Assembly (NCBI RefSeq): GCF_014204795.1
Contig: NZ_JACHMB010000001.1
Location: 9,746,501 to 9,810,500 of the forward strand
Source: Nonomuraea jabiensis
Lineage (GTDB): Bacteria > Actinomycetota > Actinomycetes > Streptosporangiales > Streptosporangiaceae
Reading direction: 5' to 3'
Length of the DNA: 64,000 nt
Positions within the stretch are counted from its first letter, which is position 1. Every line of letters starts with the position of its first letter. Position numbers and translations under genes: made by a program. Shown in pieces: positions 53,292-62,396 of the stretch. The notes beneath the pieces are model-generated. The model was not told the origin of the DNA, did not search any database, and saw only the letters and a list, made by a program, of their open reading frames with translations.

Positions 53292-54299
53292 ATGTCATCG
53301 ACCCTGGTACGGCACATCACCCCCGTCCTCCCGCACCGCGCTCGCGGCGTGGTGGCCGAGGTGTACGTGCAGGTCAACGCCGAGTTCAGCAGCATCGGCC
53401 CGGTCGTGATGATGATGTCGCCCTCCCCCGAGCTCATGGCCGCGGGCTGGTCGCTCATGCGCGAGAGTCAGCTCGCCGGCGACGTCCCGGCGCTGGAGAA
53501 GACCGTCGTGGCACTGGGCGGGGCGCAGGCCAACGACCTCGACTACGACATCCAGGCGTTCCTGTCGGTGCTGCGCCTGCTCGGCGAGCCGCACCTGGCC
53601 GAGACCATCGAACGCGGCGACCCGCCCGCCGACGCCAGGCTCGCCGCCCTGCTGGACTGGGCCGCCTCCACCGGGGTGGCCACCCGCGAGCCGCTACGGC
53701 CCCCCTTCCCCGCCGGGCCCGAAGCCGCCGAATTCCTCGGCACGCTCCTGTTCACGCACTTCGTCGACCGGGTCGCGGCCGCCATGCTGCCCGCCGGGCT
53801 GACCCCCGGTACCCTGAACCCCGACGACGAACCGCCCTTCGACGGCGCCCCCGTCCTGCGCCCGCTCGACCAGGCCCTGCGCCCCGGCGCCACACTCCCC
53901 CTGCTGGACGGCCTGCCCACCGCGCCACCCCCGCCGTGGGCCGGCGACCACCCGATCGGCACCGCGTACGCCACCCTCACCGCCACCGCCGCCCAAGGCG
54001 CCGGCCTGCTCACCCCTGAGGCCGCGGCCGTGACGGCCGAGGTGATCGCCGAACACCGGGGCCGCCGCCTGCAGGTCGGCGACTGGCTCGACCAGCCGCT
54101 GGCCGGCCTGGCACCGGACGAGCGCGCGGGCGCGCGCGTCGCGATCCTCGCCGGCCTGGCACCGCACGCCATCACCGACGAGCACGTCGCCGCCTGGCGC
54201 GCCACCGACCGCCGCTTCAGCGACCACTGCACCGTCTTCCTGCTCGCCTACGGCGCCATGACCGCCGTCACCCACATCGAATCCGACATCACCACCTGA
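53292..54299 (+). CDS. Carboxymuconolactone-decarboxylase/AhpD-like protein lacking the CxxC
   Basis: A 335-residue protein from ATG 53292 with GAAAGG upstream. It matches the actinobacterial CMD-like group: LVRHITPVLPHRARGVVAEV YVQV, PELMAAGWSLMRESQLAGDV and a helical C-terminal part ending VFLLAYGAMTAVTHIESD. In this group the active helix normally reads C-P-Y-C; here the corresponding stretch is VVALGGAQANDLDYDIQAFL without Cys. The only Cys visible is near the C-terminus (SDHCTVF). Thiol peroxidase activity is therefore unlikely. An upstream CsoR-like palindrome may regulate it. Confidence 0.72.
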   Translation: MSSTLVRHITPVLPHRARGVVAEVYVQVNAEFSSIGPVVMMMSPSPELMAAGWSLMRESQLAGDVPALEKTVVALGGAQANDLDYDIQAFLSVLRLLGEPHLAETIERGDPPADARLAALLDWAASTGVATREPLRPPFPAGPEAAEFLGTLLFTHFVDRVAAAMLPAGLTPGTLNPDDEPPFDGAPVLRPLDQALRPGATLPLLDGLPTAPPPPWAGDHPIGTAYATLTATAAQGAGLLTPEAAAVTAEVIAEHRGRRLQVGDWLDQPLAGLAPDERAGARVAILAGLAPHAITDEHVAAWRATDRRFSDHCTVFLLAYGAMTAVTHIESDITT

Positions 54300-54338
54300 C
54301 TCCATCCGCACCTGGGCTGCAAGGACGGCCGGTCCAGC

Positions 54339-54434
54339 ACGGCTGCCACCACTCCGCGGGTGGCGCGAGTCAGGAAGGAACGGCTGCCACCACACCGTGG
54401 ATGGCGCGGGCCAGGAAAGAACGGCTGCCACCAG
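54339..54434 (+). repeat. 41-bp tandem repeat, 2.3 copies
   Basis: Units start at 54339, 54380 and 54421, each beginning ACGGCTGCCACCA. The first two are full length (41 nt) and nearly identical; the third breaks off after about 14 nt. Each unit holds a small inverted repeat around CCGCGG or CCGTGG. The rest of 54300-54716 has no supported gene. The unit is too variable and has no spacers, so it is not a CRISPR. Confidence 0.7.
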
Positions 54435-54716
54435 ACGCAGGCCACACCGAGACGGCGCCACCAGCGGGACCGCCACACCGCAGACCGCCCATTCCAACTC
54501 CCTCCCGTGAGCGCGCCGGGCAGCCGCACGCACGTAAGCCGCCACAACCACGGGGGCCACGCCCACCCAAGCCGGCGCGCGGCGGACGGTCCGCTCGGAC
54601 ACGGCGGCTCGGCGCGCTCACGGGCGGGAGTCCAGTCGGCGGGTGTGACGCTCACCGACAGTCAGCGGGTGCTGGGCGAGCCGATCATCCGAGGACGTGG
54701 CACCCGCTCGGACGTC

Positions 54717-55655
54717 TCAACCGCGCAGCAGCTCCTCCCGCTTGGCCAGCAGGCGCGCTCGTTCTTCGGACAGCACGGCGTCGCGGTGCCGCAGCTGCGT
54801 CCCCATGCCCTTGACCCATTGGGCCGTCCGCTCGACCTCGGCGCGAGTGTTCTCGATGCGCTGATGCTTCATCACATCGGTGATGATGTTGTCGAAGAAC
54901 GTGTCGACGAACCACCGCGTGTCCACCTCGGGCAGGCGCGGATGCGCGGAGACCCCGACGTCGGCGAGTTCGCGAGAGAAGACGTCCAGGGCCCGCTGGG
55001 CGTGCCAGGCGGCCTCGTCGGCGGAGCGCAGCCGGTTGTGCTCGACGGCGTCGGCGATCAGGCCGCCGCCCAAGAGGTCCCAGGTGGAGGCGCCCTTGGC
55101 CGAGCCGAGGTAGCCGAGCACCTTGGCCAGCGCCTGGAGTGCGGCCTGCCCAGCCTGGTACGCCTCCGCCTGTTCGCGCAGCTGCGCCGCGACGCGGTCG
55201 AGCGCGGCGCCGAGCTCTGTCAGCTCACGGGCGCGGGCATCACCGCTGGCGAGTAGCTGCCGTTCCTTCTGGGCCAGCAGCGTCTCGTACTCCTCCGAGG
55301 CCGTCGCGAGTACCGCCAGCTCGGCTTCGATCGCCTGCGCGTCCGCCTCGATCTGGGCCAGCCGGGCCCGGTGGCCGTCGAGCCGCTGCCTGGCGGCGGC
55401 GGCCTCGGCACGCTCACGCTCCAGCCGCTCCTCGCGCTGGTTCACCAGGCGGGCCAGCAAAGCGGTCAGCCCGCCTTCCAGGCGCGTGACGTCGGCCTCC
55501 TCCTTGGACAGATCCTTCTCCAGGCCGGTCAGGGTGTGGTGGGCCTGCTTGATCTGCTCTACGGTGGCCGCTTGCTGACGCCGCAGGCGGTCAGCTCGAT
55601 GCATTCGAGCGGCCGCCGCACGCAGCCGCTCGTCGAGATCTAAAGAACTCGTCAC
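54717..55655 (-). CDS. Coiled-coil protein of unknown function
   Basis: A 312-residue protein; the start is GTG 55655 (VTSSLDLDERLRAAAARMHR), preceded by CCGGAGT. Residues about 5-170 are almost continuous heptads (TLTGLEKDLSKEEADVTRLE, QREERLERERAEAAAARQRL, LAQKERQLLASGDARARELT). A compact C-terminal part follows: KVLGYLGSAKGASTWDLLGG, GLIADAVEHNRLRSADEAAW, RWFVDTFFDNIITDVMKHQR. GASTWDLLGGG looks like a conserved loop, but I do not know the family. No membrane segment. It could be a structural or scaffold protein. No operon partner. Confidence 0.7.
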   Translation of the reverse strand: MTSSLDLDERLRAAAARMHRADRLRRQQAATVEQIKQAHHTLTGLEKDLSKEEADVTRLEGGLTALLARLVNQREERLERERAEAAAARQRLDGHRARLAQIEADAQAIEAELAVLATASEEYETLLAQKERQLLASGDARARELTELGAALDRVAAQLREQAEAYQAGQAALQALAKVLGYLGSAKGASTWDLLGGGLIADAVEHNRLRSADEAAWHAQRALDVFSRELADVGVSAHPRLPEVDTRWFVDTFFDNIITDVMKHQRIENTRAEVERTAQWVKGMGTQLRHRDAVLSEERARLLAKREELLRG

Positions 55656-55959
55656 ACTCCGGATGACGAACGAACAGCCCCAGACGTTCCGGCACCCGAC
55701 CGCTCGCCCGTAGGGTCCGCGCCACGAAGGGTCCGCGCCCGTGGAGTGCGCACCACGGAGAAGGGTCCCCACCGACGCGGTGTCGCCGCCCACCACGGCG
55801 GGTCTCCACCGGCGGCTGGCACGGCCCATCACAGAGGAGGGTCCCACGGGCGCGGTGGCACGGCGCCTCACGAGTGGCAGTCGAACCCGCTGTTCGCGGT
55901 GCTCGCCGACCTCAACCAGGAGCGTGTCCTGCGAGCCCGAAACCCACGCCCTCCACCCC
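55656..55959. repeat. Intergenic region with imperfect GGGTCC repeats
   Basis: AGGGTCCGCGCC occurs at 55712 and again at 55728. Degenerate copies of AGGGTCCC-type sequence follow near 55763 and 55829. No frame here resembles a protein. It probably holds the promoter of the coiled-coil gene and the 3' end of the kinase gene transcript. Confidence 0.4.
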
Positions 55960-57087
55960 TCACCGCCGGCGCGCCACGAACGCCGGTAACCCCGCCACGT
56001 CCACATCCGCGTCCGGCCACCGCCGCCGCAATGCCTCGGCCACCCGCCACCCCCACCCGGCCAGCCCCGGCAGCACACCGAACGACTCCGCCACCCGCGC
56101 CGCCGCCTCCACCGTCGCCACCAGCTGCACCCGGCTGTCATCACCCGGCCCCCGCCCGTCCACCAGCGACAACCGCTGCAGCCGCAGCAACATGTACGAG
56201 AAGCACGCCGCCGCCAGCCCGAACCCGAACCGCCGATCGTCCTCCGCCTCCGGCACCCCCACGGCCAGCGCCCGCCGATACGCCGCCCCCATCCGCCAGT
56301 CCACCGACAGCCACGCGGGACCCGGGACGTACAGGCAGACCGCGTCATGCAGCGCATGCGTGAACCCGGCGAACTCGAAATCGATCAGCCGCGCGTCCGG
56401 CGCCCCCGTCACCCGCACCAGAACGTTGTTGGCCTCCGGATCGCCGTTGCTCAACGCCAGGAACGGCCCCGGATCCTCCAACTCCTCCAGCACCAGAGCC
56501 AACTCCCGCTCGGCACCACCGGCGACCTCCACCCCCAAGGCCGCCACCTGCAGCCGCCCCTCCTCCCGGAACCCGGCGTACCTCCCCGCACAGTCCGCCA
56601 CCCGATCGACCGCCCCCAGAGCCGCCCTGCGCGCGTAATAGACCTCCGCCCGGCCGGCGGTCACGGCGTTCAGCTGACCGCGTATCCGGGCGAACGCCGC
56701 CAGCCGCTCCCCATGCGCCGCCGCCCCGTCCGCCAGCAGCAGGCCGTCCAGCGCCACCCGCGGCGCCAGATCCTCCAGCACCACCACCCCCGCCGCCAGA
56801 TCCACCGCCACCACCCGCGCGGCCAGCCGCACGCCGAGATCGTCCGACAGGAACCGCAGGGCGGCCACCTCGCTGCGCAGCCGCCACGACTCCGAACGGT
56901 CGGGACCGGGCCCATGAGGCCGCATCCACTTCACGATCACCGAGCCGTCCGAGCCGTCCGAGCCGCTCAGCTGTGCCCGCGCGACCGCCCATGGCTCCAG
57001 CCGCCGCCACCCGACGACGGTCGCGGGCGACAGCAGCTTCTCGACCTTGTGGACCAGGTTGTTCTCTGTGGGATCGAGGATGATCAT
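55960..57087 (-). CDS. Aminoglycoside-phosphotransferase-fold kinase
   Basis: A 375-residue protein from ATG 57087. The N-lobe has VIVKWMRPHG (Lys contacting ATP) and SEVAALRFLSDDLGVRLAAR. The catalytic loop is LSNGDPEANNVLV (residues about 213-224), where the usual His of HGDxxxxN is Asn214 but Asp216 and Asn221 are kept. The metal-binding LIDFEFAGF has Asp236. It belongs to the APH/choline-kinase fold, so it may phosphorylate an antibiotic, sugar or metabolite. The 57098-57113 element lies 10 nt upstream of the start. Confidence 0.85.
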   Translation of the reverse strand: MIILDPTENNLVHKVEKLLSPATVVGWRRLEPWAVARAQLSGSDGSDGSVIVKWMRPHGPGPDRSESWRLRSEVAALRFLSDDLGVRLAARVVAVDLAAGVVVLEDLAPRVALDGLLLADGAAAHGERLAAFARIRGQLNAVTAGRAEVYYARRAALGAVDRVADCAGRYAGFREEGRLQVAALGVEVAGGAERELALVLEELEDPGPFLALSNGDPEANNVLVRVTGAPDARLIDFEFAGFTHALHDAVCLYVPGPAWLSVDWRMGAAYRRALAVGVPEAEDDRRFGFGLAAACFSYMLLRLQRLSLVDGRGPGDDSRVQLVATVEAAARVAESFGVLPGLAGWGWRVAEALRRRWPDADVDVAGLPAFVARRR

Positions 57088-57097
57088 CAGCCCGGCG

Positions 57098-57113
57098 CCT
57101 TTACAAAGTAGAT
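57098..57113 (-). promoter_or_regulatory. TTTACAAAGTAGAT element, copy 3
   Basis: The 16-nt sequence CCTTTACAAAGTAGAT is identical to the inside of copy 1 (8706-8721). It lies between the DUF6493 stop, which it contains, and the kinase start, 10 nt away. It could regulate kinase transcription separately from DUF6493. Confidence 0.5.
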
Positions 57114-59620
57114 TTCTGAGGGAGTGCGACCAGGTGCTGCAGCCGCCGCGCCTCCTGGACCAGCCTGCTCGACCCCTTACGGGCCGCCACCGCCGCCACC
57201 TCCGGCAGCTCGGCCCGTACGCCGCCGATCCTGGCCGCCCGGGCCCCCGCCGCCAGCAGGTCGGACACGCCCGCGCGGGGCCGTTCGCCCTCCTGGGGCA
57301 GCAGTCCGGGCAAGAGCCGCACGACCACCTCCCACACCGCCTCGTGGGCCCCGGCCTGCGTGGCGTCGTCGAGCACCGACACCACCCGGTTGAGCTTGAG
57401 GAACCCCTCGGCGACCAGCTTCGTGAGCGTCTGCGCCAGGGCCTGCGCCGGCACCCGGCCGCGGGCGGCCAGCGTCAGGAGGGCGTCGGTGGCGGCGGCG
57501 CGTTCGGCGGCGTGCGCGTGGCCCATGCCGCAGGCGAGCGCGTGCGCCACCGCGCTGCCGAGCGGCCCGTCGGCGTGGGCCAGGCCGACCAGCGCCTGCG
57601 TCTGCGACTCGCTGGAGTCGATGCAGATCGACATCATCCAGACCAGGTGCGCGGCCACGATCTCCGGGTGCGAGGGCATGGCGAGCGGCCACCACTCGAG
57701 CGTGAACGCGTAGCCGGTCTCCGGCCGGTAGAGCGGGCGGAGCTCCTCGGGAAGATCGTCCGGCACGTCCACCACGGAGCGCAGGGCGGGCACACCCGTC
57801 AGGTAGTAGCCGTTACGTTCCTTGGCCAGGTGGACCGTCACCCGCGGATCGGGGGCCCCACCGTCGCGCATCCAGGCGGCGCACGCGCGGCCCGCCTCGG
57901 AGGCCAGCCGCTGCGCCCGCCGCACGCACGCGTCGGGGACGTCGCGGGGCAGCCGCAGCAGGGCCTGGATCAGGTCGCCGGGTAACGCCCGCGCCCCGGC
58001 GGCCTCCAGCAGCTCGAGCCGGTCGAGCAGCACCTCCGGATCGACGTGGCCACTGCCCGCCGTGGGCGTGGCCAGCAGGACCGGGTATCCGTCGCCCTCC
58101 TCGAACGAGCGCGCGAGCTCGGCGGCGCGGCCGAAGTAGAGCTGCTTGAACCCGCCCAGGGTCGGCGGCTGCCGGATGGCGGGCGTGGGCTGCCGGTGCC
58201 CGCCCTCCGGCGAGGCGAACGCGAGGAACACCCGGCGCACGACATGGAGGGGGTTCTCGCTGTTGGGACCGAAGAAGAACGGATCGAACGGCTCCAGCCA
58301 GGGACGCAACGCCTCGCGCAGCGCGTCGGGCGCCCGCCGCGACCACTCGACCAGCCCGGCCAGGAGGCGTTCGAAGGTGTGCGGGTCCACCTCGTGGGCG
58401 CTCACCGCGCGTACGAGCTGCTCCGGCGAGGCGTACGGCGCCGGCAACGCCGGCCCTTGCCCCACCGCCGGCAGCGGCGTGACGGTCACCTCCTCGGCGG
58501 CGATGTCGCCTCCGTACGCCGCCGAGACCCGCTCCAGCAGCTCCTCGGGCAGCCCGGCCGCCGCCTGCCGCACCGCCTCCCGGCCGGTCTCCCCCGCCTG
58601 CGGGGCCAGCTTGACGGCCAGCCGCACGGCACGCTCCTGCAGCGCCAGCGTGTCCTGCGCGAAGATCAGGGACACGGCGGCCAGCACGACGTCCGCGCGG
58701 CGGGCGTCACGCAGCACGGCATCGCCGGCCCACGACAGGGCCGCGCGCAGCAGCTTCTTCTCCGGCCGGAACGCCAGCGCCTCCACCGCCTCGGCGAACA
58801 GCTCCTCCTCCAGCCGCCCAGCCTCCTCCAGCCGACGCAGCTGCGCCAGCGCCAGATCGGCCACCGCCACCGGCCCGGCCGGCAGCAGCCGCGTGTAGTC
58901 CCTGGCCCGCTCGGCGGACTCGTCGATGTCGAGGTCGAGCCGATCGTGCAGGACGACCAGGGCGCTCAGCGCCGACGGCCCGTCACGCAGCAGCCGCCCC
59001 ACGATGCCGTCGATGACCGGCTTGCGCTCCAGCGGGCCGTCCTCGACGAGCCGGGCGATGGTCCCCACCTGCTCGGGGAGGGCCTCGCCCAGGCCGTCGA
59101 TCTCGAAGAGCCGCGGCGCGAACGCGGTGAACAGCGGATCGGTGGCCGCCGTCCGCGAGTGAAGCGAGCGTAACCAGCCCACCATGAACGCGTCGCCGTC
59201 CGGCGGCTCGATCCCGGTCTCGCGCACGAGCGCCGCGGCCACCTCCCAGTGGCGCAGCTCGGGAAGGCGCAGGCGGGCGGCGATGCGGCGGGCCACGTCG
59301 GCCCGCCACTCGGCCGGCCGCTGCCGCAGCAGCAGGATGATGCGCTCGTCGTCGCCGTGCTGGGCCCACTGGAACTCGCGCCTGAACAGCCACGCCGTGA
59401 CGGCCGCCGCGCCGCCCAGGCACGCCACGCCCGCCAGCCGCAACGGCCTGAGCTGGTGCCGCCAGGACCCCCAGTCCGCCGGCCGCAGCCCCGACAGGTG
59501 GCCCGGCAGCTGCGCCGCCACCGCCTTGCGATCGTCGGCGTCCAGCTCGAGGAGCAGGTGGAAGACTCGGGCCACGTCACCGCCCTTGGCCAGCTTGACC
59601 AGGCGCTCCCAAGCGCTCAT
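57101..59620 (-). CDS. DUF6493 family protein
   Basis: An 839-residue soluble protein. I chose ATG 59620 (MSAWERLVKLAKGGDVARVF) because GGAGGTGG lies 5-6 nt before it; a longer frame starts upstream through a 21-bp tandem repeat. It is built of helical repeats (RQRPAEWRADVARRIAARLR, LRHWEVAAALVRETGIEPPD, RAVRLAVKLAPQAGETGREA). The segment GDGYPVLLATPTAGSGHVDP EVLLDRLELL is the most characteristic part of DUF6493. Members are common in Actinobacteria beside SWIM or MoxR genes, which are not seen here. Function unknown. The kinase gene follows 13 nt downstream. Confidence 0.65.
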   Translation of the reverse strand: MSAWERLVKLAKGGDVARVFHLLLELDADDRKAVAAQLPGHLSGLRPADWGSWRHQLRPLRLAGVACLGGAAAVTAWLFRREFQWAQHGDDERIILLLRQRPAEWRADVARRIAARLRLPELRHWEVAAALVRETGIEPPDGDAFMVGWLRSLHSRTAATDPLFTAFAPRLFEIDGLGEALPEQVGTIARLVEDGPLERKPVIDGIVGRLLRDGPSALSALVVLHDRLDLDIDESAERARDYTRLLPAGPVAVADLALAQLRRLEEAGRLEEELFAEAVEALAFRPEKKLLRAALSWAGDAVLRDARRADVVLAAVSLIFAQDTLALQERAVRLAVKLAPQAGETGREAVRQAAAGLPEELLERVSAAYGGDIAAEEVTVTPLPAVGQGPALPAPYASPEQLVRAVSAHEVDPHTFERLLAGLVEWSRRAPDALREALRPWLEPFDPFFFGPNSENPLHVVRRVFLAFASPEGGHRQPTPAIRQPPTLGGFKQLYFGRAAELARSFEEGDGYPVLLATPTAGSGHVDPEVLLDRLELLEAAGARALPGDLIQALLRLPRDVPDACVRRAQRLASEAGRACAAWMRDGGAPDPRVTVHLAKERNGYYLTGVPALRSVVDVPDDLPEELRPLYRPETGYAFTLEWWPLAMPSHPEIVAAHLVWMMSICIDSSESQTQALVGLAHADGPLGSAVAHALACGMGHAHAAERAAATDALLTLAARGRVPAQALAQTLTKLVAEGFLKLNRVVSVLDDATQAGAHEAVWEVVVRLLPGLLPQEGERPRAGVSDLLAAGARAARIGGVRAELPEVAAVAARKGSSRLVQEARRLQHLVALPQKSTL

Positions 59621-59639
59621 CCGGCCACCTCCGACACGG

Positions 59640-59681
59640 GCCGGCAAGAACCGGCGCATGGCCGGCAAGAGCCGGCGCATG
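59640..59681. repeat. 21-bp tandem repeat upstream of DUF6493
   Basis: Two copies beginning GCCGGCAAGA(A/G)CCGGCGCATG start at 59640 and 59661, directly before the chosen start. In the minus frame they would encode repeated MRRLLPA/MRRFLPA, so a longer start is not fully excluded. The region 59682-59828 holds no gene. Confidence 0.6.
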
Positions 59682-59828
59682 AACACACCTCCGCTGCGTC
59701 AACCATGACGGTGACCCTAGCGATCACCCACGACAATCTCGGGCCCCGCACGTCGACCAGCCCCGCGGCACGTGGACGACGCCCGAGGGTGCCCTGCCAT
59801 CGGCGACCTTCCGGCAGAAGTTCCGCGG

Positions 59829-61283
59829 TCAGAGCGGGGAACGGGACGGCTCACCTGCGGCCGCACGCTCCCGCTCCGGCGCGGGAACGACGGGGGCTCT
59901 CATGAACGCCGCGGCGACGGCCGTGGCGGCCAGCAGCACGAGGCCGAGCCCGAACGCGAGCGCCGCCGCCGCGCCCGCATCCGAGCCGCCGGCCAGGCCG
60001 TGCAGGAAGACGCTGCCGAGCAGGGCGATCCCCAGCGTGCCGCCGAACTGCTGGACGGCGTTGAGCAGGCCGGCCGCCGACCCGACCTGATGGGGGTGCA
60101 GGCGCGCCAGGGCGGCGGTGAAGAACGGGACGGTGACCATGCCGTTCCCGGCCCCGCACACCGCCAGCGCCGCAAGCAGCGGCCACGGGTGGGCACCCGC
60201 GTAGGCGGCCAGGGCGCCCAGCACCCCGGCGAACAGGACGCCCAGCCCGGCGAACATGACCCGGGTCAGGCGGCGCGGCGTCATCCGCGCGCCCACGATC
60301 GCCGAGGAGATCGCCAGCCCGCAGGACCACGGGAGCAGCGTCAGCCCGGCGGTCAGGACGTCGCGGCCCAGGCCGAGCTGCACCTGCAACACGATGACCA
60401 GCATCAGCCCGTTGGTGACCGCGAAGAGCAGCGTCGAGGTCGCCAGCGCGGCCGGGAAGACCCGGTCGCCGAACAGGCTCGGCTCGACCAGGGGAGCGCG
60501 CCCGCGCCGGGCCCGGCGGCGCTGGTGGAGCCCGAACGCCACCAGGACGAGGACCCCGGCGACGAGCATGGCCGCACCCCACCCCGGCCGTACGACGTCG
60601 CCGCCCTCGATGAGCGGGTAGACGACCAGCCCGGCACCCAGCACTGCCAGCCCGGTCCCGGGCAGGTCCAGCCGGGGCGGCCGTGCGGCCCGGTCCTCGC
60701 GGAGCAGGGGTCCGGTGGCGAGCACGGCCACAGCGAGGGGCACGTTGACCAGGAACGCCGCCCGCCACGAGGAGCCGAACAGGTCGGCGTGGGTGAGCAC
60801 GGCCCCGAGCACCGGCCCGCAGATCACCGACAGGCCCATGACGGGCCCGATGGTGCTCATCGCCCTGGCCAGCTCGGCGCCGGCGAACATGGACCGGATC
60901 AGCCCGATCGTCTGCGGGATGACCAGGGCGGCGGCCGTGCCCTGGAGCGCCCGCGCCCCGATCAGCACCCCTGCGCCGGGCGCCAGCGCGCAGCACAACG
61001 ACGCCAGCGTGAACCCCGCGACCCCGATCAGGAACACCCGCTTGCGGCCGAGCAGGTCTCCCAACCGGCCACCCAAGATCAGGAACGCCGCGAACGGCAG
61101 CGTGTAGGCCGAGCTGAACCACTGGATGGCGGACTCGGAGCCGCCGAGCCCGGCGCGGATCACCGGCGCCGCGACCTGCACGATCGTCGAGTCCAGCACG
61201 TTCATCGCCTCAGCGGTCAGCAGCGCGCCCAGCACGGCCCACCGCCACCGGTAGGCCGCCGTCGGATCCGGTCGAACCGGCAT
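59829..61283 (-). CDS. MFS drug/H+ antiporter, DHA2 (EmrB/QacA) type
   Basis: A 484-residue membrane protein from ATG 61283 with about 14 membrane segments. It begins MPVRPDPTAAYRWRWAVLGA and has NVLDSTIVQVAAPVIRAGLG (motif D1), LGGRLGDLLGRKRVFLIGVA (motif A) and VIPQTIGLIRSMFAGAELAR. The segment MGLSVICGPVLGAVLTHADL contains motif C of antiporters. Such proteins export dyes, antibiotics or secondary metabolites. It is divergent from the Lrp-type regulator at 61415, probably its regulator. Confidence 0.92.
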   Translation of the reverse strand: MPVRPDPTAAYRWRWAVLGALLTAEAMNVLDSTIVQVAAPVIRAGLGGSESAIQWFSSAYTLPFAAFLILGGRLGDLLGRKRVFLIGVAGFTLASLCCALAPGAGVLIGARALQGTAAALVIPQTIGLIRSMFAGAELARAMSTIGPVMGLSVICGPVLGAVLTHADLFGSSWRAAFLVNVPLAVAVLATGPLLREDRAARPPRLDLPGTGLAVLGAGLVVYPLIEGGDVVRPGWGAAMLVAGVLVLVAFGLHQRRRARRGRAPLVEPSLFGDRVFPAALATSTLLFAVTNGLMLVIVLQVQLGLGRDVLTAGLTLLPWSCGLAISSAIVGARMTPRRLTRVMFAGLGVLFAGVLGALAAYAGAHPWPLLAALAVCGAGNGMVTVPFFTAALARLHPHQVGSAAGLLNAVQQFGGTLGIALLGSVFLHGLAGGSDAGAAAALAFGLGLVLLAATAVAAAFMRAPVVPAPERERAAAGEPSRSPL

Positions 61284-61414
61284 GTCTCAGTCCCCCTCAG
61301 TCGTACGGATGAATTCCGCGACCAAGGCTGCGGCCACCGGCACCGGCGATTCCACAAGGCCCGCGATGTTCGGGCGATTTTTCCACGAAGCACGGTCTGG
61401 TGCATGATTCGCTC

Positions 61415-62380
61415 ATGCTCGACGATCTGGACCGTGGTTTGATCCATGCCCTGCACATCGACGGGCGGGCGCCGTTCAGCGGCATCGCCCGGGTGCTGGG
61501 CGTGTCCACCCAGACCGTGGCCCGCCGCTACCAGCGGCTGCGCGCGAACGCCTCCCTGCGCGTCGTCGGGCTGCCCGACCCGCGCCGGGTGGGGCGCAGC
61601 CAGTGGGTGGTCCGCCTCAGCACCAGCCCGGCCGCGACCCGCACCCTCGCCCAGGCCCTGGCCCGGCGGCCCGACACGTCATGGATCAAACTGCTGTCCG
61701 GCGGCACCGAGATCTTCGCCATGGTCCACGTCCCGCACGGCGTGGACGACCCGCCCTCGATGCTGCTGCACGACCTGCCCAGGAAGGCGGGGATCACCTC
61801 GGTCTCGGCCCAGTACCTGCTCCACTCCTACCGGGGCGGGCCCACCGCGTGGCAGGGCATCGCCCAGACCCTCGACGAGGAGCAGCAGCGGCAGCTCAGG
61901 CGGGCCCACGCGGCGCCGTCGGGCCGGCCGTCACTGGACCGCACCGACCAGGCCCTGCTCGACGCCCTGCGCCACGACGGCCGCGCCGGCTACGCCGACC
62001 TCGCCAGGAGCACCGGCTGGTCCGAGGCCACGGTCGCGCGGCGCCTGGCCGACCTGCGCGCCCACGGCACGATCTTCTTCGACCTCGAGATCGACCCCGT
62101 CGCCCTCGGCGTGGCGACGCAGGCGCTGCTCTGGATGGCGATCGCGCCGGCGCACCTCGACCAGGTTGCCACCGCCCTGGCGGGCCACGACGAGCCGGCC
62201 GCCGTCGCCCACACCACCGGCCCCACCAACCTGCTGGCCCACGCGCTGTGCTCCGGCACCGATCACCTGCACCGCTACATCACCCACCGGCTGGGAGCGT
62301 TGCCCGAGATCCGTACCATCGAGACGGCTCCCGTCCTGCAGACCGTCAAGCACGCCGGACCGCTCCGGCCCGGCCCCTGA
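61415..62380 (+). CDS. Lrp/AsnC-family regulator with two HTH modules
   Basis: A 321-residue protein, start taken at ATG 61415 (MLDDLDRGLIHALHIDGRAP); ATG 61400 is possible. The usual AsnC protein has one HTH plus RAM domain (about 150 residues); here the unit is duplicated. First HTH: FSGIARVLGVSTQTVARRYQ; second HTH near 190: LDRTDQALLDALRHDGRAGY and ADLARSTGWSEATVARRLAD. Each is followed by a RAM-like part (VVRLSTSPAATRTLAQALAR, ALLWMAIAPAHLDQVATALA). Such tandem proteins are known in Streptomyces. It lies divergent from the MFS exporter. Confidence 0.9.
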   Translation: MLDDLDRGLIHALHIDGRAPFSGIARVLGVSTQTVARRYQRLRANASLRVVGLPDPRRVGRSQWVVRLSTSPAATRTLAQALARRPDTSWIKLLSGGTEIFAMVHVPHGVDDPPSMLLHDLPRKAGITSVSAQYLLHSYRGGPTAWQGIAQTLDEEQQRQLRRAHAAPSGRPSLDRTDQALLDALRHDGRAGYADLARSTGWSEATVARRLADLRAHGTIFFDLEIDPVALGVATQALLWMAIAPAHLDQVATALAGHDEPAAVAHTTGPTNLLAHALCSGTDHLHRYITHRLGALPEIRTIETAPVLQTVKHAGPLRPGP

Positions 62381-62396
62381 CCCTCACGAGCGGTCA

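Noticed and set aside
54339..54434. Possible CRISPR array
   Set aside because: The units are contiguous with no unique spacers, only two full copies exist, and no cas gene is in the window.
59772..61442. Open frame of 556 codons on the plus strand
   Set aside because: It is antisense to the MFS exporter and has low-complexity Gln/Arg/Gly content; the exporter on the other strand has clear family motifs.
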